A DNA stretch of 64,000 nt, taken from contig URII01000006.1 in assembly GCA_900547825.1 (NCBI GenBank), positions 4,631 through 68,630 of the forward strand, in the 5' to 3' direction. The position numbers and the translations under genes were made by a program. Source of the DNA: an uncultured Porphyromonadaceae bacterium. Lineage in GTDB: Bacteria; Bacteroidota; Bacteroidia; Bacteroidales; Muribaculaceae. Positions 36,954 to 44,820 of the stretch are shown here, in pieces. The notes beneath the pieces were generated by a model. It saw only the letters and a program-made list of their open reading frames with translations, was not told where the DNA came from and made no database searches. Position 1 is the first letter of the stretch. The number at the start of each line of letters is the position of its first letter.

Positions 36954-37629
36954 GATTCTGTTTGTTGAAGATGAGGCTGATCTCAGGCTGATTGTGTCCG
37001 ACACATTGAGTGTGCAAGGCTATGAAGTGATTACAGCTGCAAATGGCATTGACGGGCTTGACAAATACAAAATTTCCGGTGCCGATATTGTTGTTGCCGA
37101 TGTCATGATGCCGAAGATGGACGGTTTCGCAATGGCGGCAGAGATTCGCAAGCTCTCGCCCACAGTGCCGTTGCTGTTTCTTACTGCGAAAAGTGCCATT
37201 GACGATGTGGAGGAAGGTTTTGAGATCGGGGCAAACGATTATCTCAAAAAGCCGTTTGAGTTGCGGGAACTGATAGTGCGGATCAAGGCATTGCTACGGC
37301 GATATGGCAATTGCCGCAGTGAGGATATAAAGTATTCAATAGGTCGCTATGTTTTTAATGTGACGACGCAAACTTTGATTTTCGAAGGCAGGGAGAATGA
37401 GTTGTCGCATTTCGAGGCGAAAATCCTCCGGCTTCTATCGGCAAATATCGGTAGAACTGTTGATTCTTCCGACTTGATGTTGGCTGTATGGGAGCGTGAC
37501 GATCCAAGCAACCGTAATTCTCTCCACGGCTATATCCACAAACTGCGCCGCGCCCTGCGCCACGACCCCGCCATTTCAATCATCAATCAACGAGGCTTCG
37601 GCTACATGCTCACCATCAGAACTACATAA
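36943..37629 (+). CDS. OmpR-family response regulator
   Basis: I choose the start at 36943 (MNGKILFVEDEADL), 11 bases before the kinase stop; an alternative Met lies four codons upstream. The ~228-residue protein has a receiver domain (acid pair E9-D10, phospho-acceptor Asp53 in VVADVMMPKMDG, Lys in DYLKKPFE) and a winged-helix DNA-binding domain (SRNSLHGYIHKLRRAL region). Phosphorylated by the neighbouring kinase, it likely binds the tandem repeats at 35461-35502. It ends 5 bp from the convergent hipT-like gene with no visible terminator between. Confidence 0.93.
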   Translation: MNGKILFVEDEADLRLIVSDTLSVQGYEVITAANGIDGLDKYKISGADIVVADVMMPKMDGFAMAAEIRKLSPTVPLLFLTAKSAIDDVEEGFEIGANDYLKKPFELRELIVRIKALLRRYGNCRSEDIKYSIGRYVFNVTTQTLIFEGRENELSHFEAKILRLLSANIGRTVDSSDLMLAVWERDDPSNRNSLHGYIHKLRRALRHDPAISIINQRGFGYMLTIRTT

Positions 37630-37634
37630 AAACA

Positions 37635-38570
37635 CTAAATTCCAGTTGCCATACGGTTTATAGTATCATGATACTTCGCCTTCATATCTTCTGGAAGAAA
37701 TGATTCATCAATCAGTATGTGCCATTTCGGGATAGCTTTGTAGAAGCGGTAAAATAGATTTGCTATTGCTTTGTTATCCATGCCGCTGTCTCCCATCGCT
37801 TTTTCAAAGTCGGCTCTGCCTATCCGTTTTTTCTTTCCGTTTAGGGTGAGTGCAAGTTCTTCATCATCTTCCGGGATGACTATCGAAGTTGAAAGTAGGT
37901 CATATGCCGGAGCCAAAATATAGTGATCGGAGGGGCTGTAAAGGGAGAAATTCTTTAGGTGCATATCGGCATTTCCTGTGAGCCATGAAAACAGCACTAC
38001 TTCCCAGAAGTTGACGACATTCAGCAGCGGGGCGGCTGAATATTTTTGGATAAGTTTTGCTATACGTTCGTATGAGCCTTTATATTTGTCCTCAGTGAGA
38101 CGCTCTGACAACTGGCACATATCCTCCATCGCTATTTTGTCGCCTTTTTTTGTGCGGTCAATTCGACGGGTCAGATAACATAATTCGCCGTCGGCAAAAC
38201 GTATTAGCGAGTGCGGCACGGTCTTGATCCCTGCGGCCTCAGCCATGTGCATTGTCAAGTCCTCATTTTCCGGCAAACTGGTAAATCTGTCGGTCTGCGG
38301 TTTTAGGATGAAGCGACCCCATAGTCCGACAATGGTGAAGCGTTGTGGCTCCCCCGCATGACCTCTCGCAATATCAAGCGAAAGTTTGGCCTGAACACCT
38401 GTCACGGTGGTGCTTGCCGCTATAATCTCGCGTGCAAGTTCCTTTATGTTGGCTCTGGTATAAGGCAATACCGGAACCGTTGCCGATTCAAATATCTTGC
38501 GAGCGCATGACTTATGGTAATCAACCTCGCTATCGGCAAGCGGTTTATAGCAGTAAAGGCACTTATTCAT
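37635..38570 (-). CDS. HipT-like kinase toxin with N-terminal zinc ribbon (split HipA C-terminal part)
   Basis: The 311-residue protein corresponds to the kinase core of HipA without its N-terminal subdomain, which is encoded by the next gene upstream. It begins with a CxxC...HxxC motif (Cys4, Cys7, His19, Cys22) likely to bind zinc. The glycine-rich loop reads TTVTGVQAKLSL, with Thr-Val-Thr where the SIS-type motif of HipT lies. The catalytic loop GNADMHLKNFSL and metal-binding PAYDLLST are intact. By analogy with HipT it would phosphorylate a tRNA synthetase; the target is unknown. It is 4 nt after the hipS-like gene. Confidence 0.85.
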   Translation of the reverse strand: MNKCLYCYKPLADSEVDYHKSCARKIFESATVPVLPYTRANIKELAREIIAASTTVTGVQAKLSLDIARGHAGEPQRFTIVGLWGRFILKPQTDRFTSLPENEDLTMHMAEAAGIKTVPHSLIRFADGELCYLTRRIDRTKKGDKIAMEDMCQLSERLTEDKYKGSYERIAKLIQKYSAAPLLNVVNFWEVVLFSWLTGNADMHLKNFSLYSPSDHYILAPAYDLLSTSIVIPEDDEELALTLNGKKKRIGRADFEKAMGDSGMDNKAIANLFYRFYKAIPKWHILIDESFLPEDMKAKYHDTINRMATGI

Positions 38571-38574
38571 CAGT

Positions 38575-38904
38575 TCATTCGTTTACTTCATTTGGTACCA
38601 CGCTTACATTACCAATGCAATCCTTACAGCATGCAAGCAACAGAGAAAATCTGTCTCGTGCAGAGATTTTCCAGTTCTGTTCGGCAATGTCGAGCAGCCA
38701 GCCTTCGGGTATAAGTCCGTCAAAGAACGGGAACAACACTTTGTCGCGGTAAGGTTTGTCGGATAGTGGTAGAGTCAAGCTCACTGACTTTGCTCTTTCG
38801 GATATCAGATAATCCGCATCATACTTGAACTCGTATCCCATATCATCTTCGGTTAGGAAACCGGCGAGGATATTGTCCATATATATTTTTGCCTGTTTCA
38901 TCAT
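38575..38904 (-). CDS. HipS-like protein (HipA N-terminal subdomain 1)
   Basis: The 109-residue protein matches the HipA N-terminal subdomain: QAKIYMDNILAGFLTED, a VSLTLPLSDKPYRD strand, then FPFFDGLIPEGWLLD and a final RDRFSLLLACCKDCIG helix. In full-length HipA this is fused to the kinase; here it is separate and followed by the kinase gene at 4 nt. In the E. coli HipBST system the separate HipS protein is the antitoxin. It overlaps hipB by four bases (38901-38904). Confidence 0.85.
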   Translation of the reverse strand: MMKQAKIYMDNILAGFLTEDDMGYEFKYDADYLISERAKSVSLTLPLSDKPYRDKVLFPFFDGLIPEGWLLDIAEQNWKISARDRFSLLLACCKDCIGNVSVVPNEVNE

Positions 38905-39101
38905 TCATTTATTTTACCCGGTACCATTACAGAACCGAATAAGGCCAGCACTTGATTTACCTTGTCAAGACGGAGCGTTTCTTTTCCTTGCTCCATTTCA
39001 CGCACAAAACGCAGTCCTACTCCTGATTTTTGCGACAGGTCAATCTGCGTAAGCCCAAATTGCTTGCGCATTTCCTTTACATATTTTGCTAATTGAGTCA
39101 T
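38901..39101 (-). CDS. HipB-like antitoxin, helix-turn-helix
   Basis: The start is the ATG at 39101 (MTQLAKYVKEMRK); the earlier Met at 39125 lies inside the -7 box. The 66-residue protein is a Xre/Cro-type DNA-binding domain (FGLTQIDLSQKSGVGLRFVREMEQGKE, residues ~14-40) close to HipB. It likely represses its own operon at the palindromes just upstream, alone or with HipS/HipT. It is the first of three tightly packed genes. Confidence 0.88.
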   Translation of the reverse strand: MTQLAKYVKEMRKQFGLTQIDLSQKSGVGLRFVREMEQGKETLRLDKVNQVLALFGSVMVPGKINE

Positions 39102-39106
39102 GTTAA

Positions 39107-39124
39107 TATACCCTTTTGGGTGCA
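39107..39124. promoter_or_regulatory. HipB operator-like site 1
   Basis: TATACC-CTTTTG-GGTGCA (39107-39124) fits TATACC-N6-GGTATA with two mismatches in the right arm. It overlaps the transcription start region and ends 6 bp from the hipB start codon. Confidence 0.55.
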
Positions 39125-39130
39125 AAGATA
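39123..39130 (-). promoter_or_regulatory. -7 box of the hipB-hipS-hipT operon
   Basis: The minus strand carries TATCTTTG (39130-39123), an exact -7 box; transcription should start near 39116. Operator site 1 overlaps it and site 2 covers the -33 region. Confidence 0.75.
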
Positions 39131-39143
39131 TGAAATTTAATTC

Positions 39144-39169
39144 ATTTTATACCATAAAAGGTATAAAAT
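39144..39169. promoter_or_regulatory. HipB operator-like site 2 (perfect palindrome)
   Basis: Two 10-bp arms, ATTTTATACC (39144-39153) and GGTATAAAAT (39160-39169), are exact reverse complements around a 6-bp spacer. The core is TATACC-N6-GGTATA. Confidence 0.75.
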
Positions 39170-39188
39170 TTATCGCGCCACCATTTGT

Positions 39189-39207
39189 TATACCCTTTAG
39201 GTGGTAT
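39189..39207. promoter_or_regulatory. HipB operator-like site 3
   Basis: TATACC (39189-39194) starts a degenerate copy with right-arm GGTAT at 39203-39207; its arms are one to two bases further apart than in site 2. Confidence 0.4.
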
Positions 39208-39254
39208 CACAGGGTAGTTTGGCGGCATTTCCGGGTAAACCTCTTAAAATGAAG

Positions 39255-39282
39255 AATCCTGTAAGCGAGATACTTACAGGAT
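39255..39282 (-). terminator. Probable original tRNA-Ser terminator, displaced by integration
   Basis: On the minus strand, just past the 13-bp tRNA fragment (39311-39299), an 8-bp stem (CCTGTAAG / CTTACAGG) is followed by a T-rich stretch. It sits where the terminator of an uninterrupted tRNA-Ser would be. Confidence 0.5.
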
Positions 39283-39298
39283 TTTAGATAATGTTTTT

Positions 39299-39311
39299 GC
39301 GGAGAGGACGA
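39299..39311. repeat. Left attachment site (tRNA-Ser 3' fragment)
   Basis: GCGGAGAGGACGA is identical to 56094-56106, the 3' end of tRNA-Ser (GCT) on the minus strand. It marks the left border of an integrated element and lies about 200 bp from the integrase gene. Confidence 0.85.
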
Positions 39312-39427
39312 CAGGAATGGATTGACTATACATGAATTTAGGTGATAATAACTGCTGAATTATTAGGCATTTACGGCGGCTAAAAGGCTCAATTATTGCC
39401 TTGGATTACTATCTAATGTCAGCAAAG

Positions 39428-39439
39428 GGGGTACCTATT
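39428..39439 (+). repeat. Left copy of GGGGTACCTATT, putative integrase arm-type site
   Basis: This 12-bp sequence recurs exactly at 56017-56028, near the other end of the element and in the same orientation. It lies 117 bp inside the left repeat and just upstream of the integrase promoter. Confidence 0.5.
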
Positions 39440-39468
39440 GCGTTCAAGAGAGGATTTTTCTAAATTTG
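39437..39468 (+). promoter_or_regulatory. Promoter of the integrase gene
   Basis: ATTG (39437-39440), 20 nt, TAAATTTG (39461-39468). The start codon at 39507 leaves about a 30-nt leader. The 12-bp terminal motif overlaps the -33 element, so integrase binding there could repress its own gene. Confidence 0.65.
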
Positions 39469-39506
39469 CACCTAAAATCCAATATACCAGATAAATATCT
39501 CTAAAA

Positions 39507-40871
39507 ATGATAGAAATCTCATATAATGTCCGTCCCTTCATAAAACCGATTACTCAGCAGGTGGCAGTGCGTGTAAGATGGAATCGTAAGAAAAGCGAAA
39601 CCACCTTCATCACCGGTGTGTATGCTGATCCTGCCAAATGGGATTCTGATGGGCTAAAGGCAAAGAAAAGCACTACACATATCATCGGACACAAAAAGTT
39701 TACTGCGGCTGAAATCAATGAACGAATATCTGATTTCAAGCAGGAGATTGGCCTTGTGTTTGAGAAATTCTCGATGAACAATGCAATTCCAACAGTGGCC
39801 GAGCTTAAGGATCTAGTCAATGAGGGGCTTGGAAGAAAGGATATGGATATTACCGAAATAAAACCCACCAAACGAAAGTCCATCAAAGAACTTCTTCAAG
39901 ACTTCTTGTCAGAATGTGGTCGTGAAAAGAACTGGGACGATGACGCAAAAGAAAAATATACTCAGGCGGTCAATCATCTGATGTCAGCGGTGCCTCATTT
40001 AAGGGTTGACAGTATCACCATAGAGACCATGTATAAGCTCAGAGAATGGTATTCCAAGAACGATTATAAGAACCGCACGGTCTCCAAACAGCTCGTGATG
40101 CTCAAAGCTTTTCTTCGTTGGATAAACGATTTGAAAGGCTACTCAATACCGGAAAAGGTTTTGAATTTCACTCCCCATCTTAAGGTCGTGAAAAAGACCG
40201 TGACATTCTTGCACTACGACGAGTTGATGCATTTAATGAACTTCCCGCTTGAAAAACAGCATATTCGACTGGCAAGGGATTTGTGGTGTTTTATGGCTTT
40301 CACCTCTTTGAGATATTCAGATTTGGCGAATCTCAAGGTCGGACATATCTGCGATGACAGGATTGATATGGTGACACAGAAAACTAGTGACCGAATCACT
40401 ATTCCCCTTACTGAAAGTGCATTGGCTATCTACAACAAATACAAGGATTCTCCTACTCCTGACGGTCATATATTCTATGTCCCCGCCAATCAAAAAATGA
40501 ACGAATACATAAAAATCGCAGCAAAAGAAGCCGGAATCGACCGCATGATAGTTGACACCTATTTTGTAGGAACTGAACGGCGCGAAGAACAGCATCCTTT
40601 CCATGAGATTATTTCATGTCATGATGCGCGAAGAACATTTGTATCGTGTTCGTTGGCAATGGGCATTCCTCCGCAGGTGGTAATGAAGGCTACCGGGCAT
40701 AAGGGCTACAAGACAATGCAGCCATATATCGACACCGCTACGGAGACCCAAACACTAGAAATGGAAAAGTGGAACAAGACTCAATACCGTTCCCAAATCA
40801 TTACGCTGTTGGACCAAATGGATGAAGCTAAGTTAATCGAAGCGTTAGCAGCATTGAAAAATCTCAGTTAG
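39507..40871 (+). CDS. Tyrosine recombinase / integrase
   Basis: This 454-residue integrase has an N-terminal arm-binding part, a SAM-like core-binding domain (about residues 130-220) and a catalytic domain with Arg in FTSLRYSDLANL, His-x-x-Arg in CHDARRTFVSCS, His in ATGHKGYKTM and the nucleophile Tyr in MQPYID. All catalytic residues are present. It belongs to the Bacteroidetes family that integrates mobilizable and satellite elements. It lies ~200 bp from the left att site, as expected for the enzyme that recombines this element with tRNA-Ser. Confidence 0.93.
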   Translation: MIEISYNVRPFIKPITQQVAVRVRWNRKKSETTFITGVYADPAKWDSDGLKAKKSTTHIIGHKKFTAAEINERISDFKQEIGLVFEKFSMNNAIPTVAELKDLVNEGLGRKDMDITEIKPTKRKSIKELLQDFLSECGREKNWDDDAKEKYTQAVNHLMSAVPHLRVDSITIETMYKLREWYSKNDYKNRTVSKQLVMLKAFLRWINDLKGYSIPEKVLNFTPHLKVVKKTVTFLHYDELMHLMNFPLEKQHIRLARDLWCFMAFTSLRYSDLANLKVGHICDDRIDMVTQKTSDRITIPLTESALAIYNKYKDSPTPDGHIFYVPANQKMNEYIKIAAKEAGIDRMIVDTYFVGTERREEQHPFHEIISCHDARRTFVSCSLAMGIPPQVVMKATGHKGYKTMQPYIDTATETQTLEMEKWNKTQYRSQIITLLDQMDEAKLIEALAALKNLS

Positions 40872-41185
40872 GAACACTAGAAACACCTGCTGAAACATAC
40901 CTCAAATCCTTATATGTGAATAAGAATTAAGCGTGAGTCCTTCTGCTCTCTATGCTTTGTGTGTAGAGAGCGGTTGAAGACTTCGCTATAGAAAACAAAA
41001 AATTAGCCCGGTATCACTGACTTTAAGAAGATTGGTCAGAAGGATATTGGAAGACGGATAACGGTGTCAGTATATTGGGATCAGCTTTAGTCTCCCCAAT
41101 GAAAGCAATACGCCCGTGAAAGGTTAAGTCAGATCGAAGAGATACTGATGACGGCCTTTCTTTTTTCTTTTCACCTCCAGATATA
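40872..41185. other. Intergenic stretch after the integrase
   Basis: I see no gene in this stretch. It holds an 8-bp hairpin at 40945-40971 (GCTCTCTA / TAGAGAGC) without a clear T-tract, which may end the integrase transcript. The rest shows no coding signal. Confidence 0.5.
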
Positions 41186-41219
41186 AAAATAGCCCCAACC
41201 AATAAAGAAGGTCGAGGCT
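41186..41219 (-). terminator. Terminator of the secreted-protein operon
   Basis: On the minus strand AGCCTCGACC (41219-41210) pairs with GGTTGGGGCT (41200-41191), with two mismatches, followed by TTTTT (41190-41186). It lies 22 nt beyond the stop at 41242. Confidence 0.7.
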
Positions 41220-41241
41220 ATGTAGTTTTCAGAATTGTTGT

Positions 41242-41745
41242 TCAGTAAGAATTACCGATTATCAACATATATTCTTTGTTGTATGAATTTTGCGAGATTG
41301 ATATTGGCGGATAGCCCGGTTTTGTGTAATGCCAGTATTCCTGTGTGCTGCCACGAAACGCATCCTGAGTATCATGCTTATCGAAGTAGAAGCCCAATGC
41401 CTTTATTTGAGCCTCCCATGCCTTGAATACGGCTGGAGTGAAAGAGGTTGCTATGATATACTCAAAGGTGTTTCTGTCATAAAGGAAGATTGTCAGTTCT
41501 ACCTTTTTACCTCCGCTACTTACATTTTTCGTATAGGTGGTTTTGATACCATCATTATTAACCGACGTACCTTTGCTACGATAGCCATTCTTCTTGGCTA
41601 AAGTAGTAAATACAGACAGGGGATCCTTACTGGTTGCTACTGATAGCAACTCTTTCACGCTTGGCTTCGTGGTTGTCGGCTTCTGAGCATATAGACTGAT
41701 GCTAAATGCCGTCAGAAGGGTTAAAACGAATAGTAGTCTTTTCAT
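41242..41745 (-). CDS. Hypothetical secreted protein, operon gene 3
   Basis: The 167-residue product has a signal peptide (MKRLLFVLTLLTAFSISLYAQ) and a mature domain of alternating strands and helices, with no motif I recognise. It starts 8 bp after the upstream stop and ends the three-gene operon, before a terminator. All three operon products are predicted to be exported, so they may work together. Function unknown. Confidence 0.7.
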   Translation of the reverse strand: MKRLLFVLTLLTAFSISLYAQKPTTTKPSVKELLSVATSKDPLSVFTTLAKKNGYRSKGTSVNNDGIKTTYTKNVSSGGKKVELTIFLYDRNTFEYIIATSFTPAVFKAWEAQIKALGFYFDKHDTQDAFRGSTQEYWHYTKPGYPPISISQNSYNKEYMLIIGNSY

Positions 41746-41753
41746 TAGTTTGA

Positions 41754-43751
41754 TTAATATTCATGAGTGTCAATATATCCTCTACCGTAGCAAGTGGTAC
41801 AACGATTCCTGCGAGTTGTCCAAACATTGTTGGAATCGAAATATTGGTCTTCCAAATATCCTTTTCCAGAGCATACAGGACATTTTATACGTTTTGCCTG
41901 TTTGTGGTATGTTGTTCTATCTGCTTCCTTTTCTCTGGATATTATCTGTCTAAAGATTGCGCCATACTTAGTGATGTCTTTATCGATATACTTGCTAAGA
42001 TCGTACAATACCACATTAGTTTTGCTATTGATTAGATATAACGCGACTGGAGTTGTAATAATTCCTTCACAGCCATATTTATCAGTCTCATATATCCTTC
42101 CGGGTTTAAATATCATCAGCAATCCCAATTCACCGGCTTGATAAGACTCTTGAAGATACTTAAGAAATTCCAAGTTTGTTGAAGGCACATCAAATGCAAA
42201 TACCTGCTCAGACTCTCTTTCTCCAAGAAGCTCATAATATCTTGTTTTTTTACAACTACTTGAAAGTGGGAACAAAGTAAGCATTTCTTCCGCGTTAACA
42301 ATATAAATGACCGGCAAATTATTTACATTGTAATAGGGAACTGGTATTTGGAATGTGGCTTTATTTGTTGAAAAATGCCCATAATACGAACTACTCTCAA
42401 ATGGTCGTATGGAATAATATCGAGCTGTTGATAGAGCATTTTGGTACTGTTCAAACTTAGTATTGTATTCAGCTGATTGTTTAAACAGTTCCTTGTCTAA
42501 TTCGCTTATGTCTGATTTACCAATGTATTCCCAGAAGCTTTTATTACACAATGCCCTAAGTTTATTGCAAGACTCTTTTGAATCCAGTTTATCCGCATTT
42601 TGAATTAGGCTTGAATAGCTTGGAAGACCATCATTACTACCTATGTGGGTTGCCAATAACCGATCGGGGAACTGTCCATTCTTTACTCGTTCCGTTTGAC
42701 CTGATTTGTGTGTATATGTTCCGTCCCATAATTCAAAGTCTGATGATTTTTTTGACATTAGACTAAAGTAGTTATCTAAGGGACTGTCAGTAAATTCATC
42801 TATCTTTTCGAATATTACTGACCCATCTTCTGTTCTCGTATATTTCTTATTTGGATTTGCCCATATCTCATATACAGATCTCTCTTTAACAGGAAGTGGC
42901 ACTTTCTTGAAACTCCCCGTAAATTTATCCCCATTAGGAAATATAAGAGAGTAATCATTACCCTTAGAGTATTGGAAATATCCCCCATCCGCAAGCTTAA
43001 CTAAATACCTTGAAGAATTATATTGTGTAGAATCACCATATACGGTTATTTCATTGCGATTCAAACTTAGCCTGCTCCCATTCAACAAGATAGCGTTTAA
43101 CCACTTGCCTTCCCATTTCCTTTCGGTAGCTTCGGCTACCCAGTTGTTAGTTTTAATTTTCCCTTTTAGAATCTGTGCAAGTTTATCATCTGCATCAGGA
43201 GAAAATATTGAGTTTGAAAAGTATAGTCGTGGTTTTGATGGCCTTATCGAGTAATCATAAGGAAGCGTATTTTTATTAATGACGGAAATAGTATAATTGA
43301 CCTTATCGGTACTATCAACAGGAAGTGAATACTCGTCTTTATGTCGATGGCCATAAAATACGGAGATATGACCTTTGGCTAGACTCAGATTAATCTCTAA
43401 CTTTTTTGTCTTTTTGTCGTAAGAATAATCGTAAGTGATCTCTCCGCTATAAATTTTCGCATCATTCAAATATAATGATGCAGTGCTGATGTGTTCACCA
43501 TTGAAATTTCCTGATAATTTCAAGATATATATATCCACCAAAGTCTGGTCATTATAACTTCTATACTTTTGACCGTTGTATATCAAAAGTGTCCCATATC
43601 CCGATGGCTCTTTTTGCTTTGTAGTCTTGTTCTTGACTACTTCTCCCACAAAAGTTAGCATTGGACAGACATCCCTCTCTTTACCAGAGACAGGGATGGT
43701 TAGCAAAATCAGCATTACAAATGCTATGATTAGTTTAAGATGCTTCGCCAT
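41754..43751 (-). CDS. Hypothetical secreted protein with C-terminal DnaJ-like zinc ribbon, operon gene 2
   Basis: The 665-residue protein has a signal peptide (residues 1-22). The middle has MORN-like strands with repeated glycine/aromatic patterns (YGTLLIYNGQKYRSY, then FPNGDKFTGSFK), and the C-terminus carries two CxxCxGxG motifs (CPVCSGKGY and CTTCYGRGY) 22 residues apart, as in the DnaJ cysteine-rich domain. This combination on an exported protein is unusual. Neighbours start or stop within 10 bp. Function unknown. Confidence 0.7.
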   Translation of the reverse strand: MAKHLKLIIAFVMLILLTIPVSGKERDVCPMLTFVGEVVKNKTTKQKEPSGYGTLLIYNGQKYRSYNDQTLVDIYILKLSGNFNGEHISTASLYLNDAKIYSGEITYDYSYDKKTKKLEINLSLAKGHISVFYGHRHKDEYSLPVDSTDKVNYTISVINKNTLPYDYSIRPSKPRLYFSNSIFSPDADDKLAQILKGKIKTNNWVAEATERKWEGKWLNAILLNGSRLSLNRNEITVYGDSTQYNSSRYLVKLADGGYFQYSKGNDYSLIFPNGDKFTGSFKKVPLPVKERSVYEIWANPNKKYTRTEDGSVIFEKIDEFTDSPLDNYFSLMSKKSSDFELWDGTYTHKSGQTERVKNGQFPDRLLATHIGSNDGLPSYSSLIQNADKLDSKESCNKLRALCNKSFWEYIGKSDISELDKELFKQSAEYNTKFEQYQNALSTARYYSIRPFESSSYYGHFSTNKATFQIPVPYYNVNNLPVIYIVNAEEMLTLFPLSSSCKKTRYYELLGERESEQVFAFDVPSTNLEFLKYLQESYQAGELGLLMIFKPGRIYETDKYGCEGIITTPVALYLINSKTNVVLYDLSKYIDKDITKYGAIFRQIISREKEADRTTYHKQAKRIKCPVCSGKGYLEDQYFDSNNVWTTRRNRCTTCYGRGYIDTHEY

Positions 43752-43753
43752 AA

Positions 43754-44143
43754 CTATTCTCCTAAATTTTGTTTTATGAAGTCATCCACATTATCATTGG
43801 TTATGATAACGAAGAATACGACATATACGGGATTCTCAAAATTCGGCATTAGCAATAATCCCTCTGATTCCATTTCATCTGCTTTAGCAATATACAGATA
43901 TACGGGGTGGTCAAGCTTAACTTCGCCCCTAAGGTGTTCTTTCGGGAGGGTTTGTATGACAGAATCAATAGAATCCATTGGAATCGCCGTACATACTGCG
44001 GAAATCGCACCTAAGGATTCAGAAGGGACGGGCATCTCATATCCAGTCATCCCTTTTATCTTTTCATAATGATCCTTCAGGACGGTGGCGGATGCAGTAG
44101 TCAGGCTTAATACAGCCATCAAGAGAGCTACGATTTTTTTCAT
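43754..44143 (-). CDS. Hypothetical secreted protein, operon gene 1
   Basis: I place the start at 44143 (MKKIVALLMAVLSLTT), which gives a signal peptide; the longer frame adds 16 residues with no signal character. The ~129-residue product is acidic and has no recognised domain; the C-terminus holds a hydrophobic VYVVFFVIIT strand. It is 2 bp from the next gene. The promoter is not obvious; it could be one of the cassettes at 44.4-45.0 kb. Confidence 0.65.
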   Translation of the reverse strand: MKKIVALLMAVLSLTTASATVLKDHYEKIKGMTGYEMPVPSESLGAISAVCTAIPMDSIDSVIQTLPKEHLRGEVKLDHPVYLYIAKADEMESEGLLLMPNFENPVYVVFFVIITNDNVDDFIKQNLGE

Positions 44144-44210
44144 ATACTTTCTTTCATGCCGATAAGCCTCACCCAACTCGGCGGTTATCACTTAGGGTTA
44201 TGAAACAAGA

Positions 44211-44343
44211 AAGACGTGAGACTTGTCGCCTTACGTCCATCACCTAAGAGGTATGTCAAACTATGAGAGGAATCCCACAGCCGACATTTCCGGCCAAGGA
44301 AACCTTTGAGAGAATAGACAGAAGAAACAATATCTCACGTCTT
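44211..44343. repeat. Inverted-repeat unit 3
   Basis: AAGACGTGAGA (44211-44221) is the exact reverse complement of 44333-44343, enclosing 111 bp. The enclosed DNA has a near-match -7 box (AACCTTTG) on the plus strand. Confidence 0.55.
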
Positions 44344-44573
44344 ATTTCATATCTGGAGTATGCGTACCACAAAGCGGTTTGCACCTGTAAGATACAAAAA
44401 CAAAAAGTGAGCACTAGTCTCTTATCCACTCTCAGAATCTTGGCCGGATTTCCTTAGGTTGGATTTCAAGTTATGCCTTCCTTGCGCCGCCACGAGATTT
44501 CTCCCTCGCTTTAGTAATTACAAAGGTACAAAAAATATTCGAGACTAGCACCCACTATGCGAGATATTGTTTC
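44324..44573. repeat. Second inverted repeat, 13 bp perfect, sharing a site with unit 3
   Basis: GAAACAATATCTC (44324-44336) is the exact reverse complement of GAGATATTGTTTC (44561-44573). Its left copy overlaps the right copy of unit 3 by four bases (TCTC on the plus strand, GAGA on the minus), so that site looks like a hybrid of two others. Confidence 0.55.
44407..44555. repeat. Promoter cassette 1 bounded by inverted repeats
   Basis: GTGAGCACTAGTCTC (44407-44421) and 44541-44555 form an imperfect 15-bp inverted repeat (12 matches). Inside, TACCTTTG on the minus strand (44528-44521) is an exact -7 box. The interior shares conserved ends with cassette 2. Confidence 0.55.
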
Positions 44574-44820
44574 CTCTACAGATAAGGAAACTAGCTGCTT
44601 ACAGCCGCAGGAGGCGATATACTCTGTTCATTCATACCTTGTAGTTGATATTGGTTCATGCCCTGAAAAAGAAAAGAGGAACGATCATCTTGTCTCAGTC
44701 ATATCAGGAACAAGCTCGCCAAAGCTTACAGCATGAATGATGAGATTCGAGTAAAACGTCCCTCTGAAATGTGTATGCTGAATATTGGCCTTGCGAGCCA
44801 TATAGATACGACAAAACAGA

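Noticed and set aside
39102..39125. Upstream Met for the hipB-like gene
   Set aside because: It falls within the TATCTTTG box, so it would not be transcribed in full.
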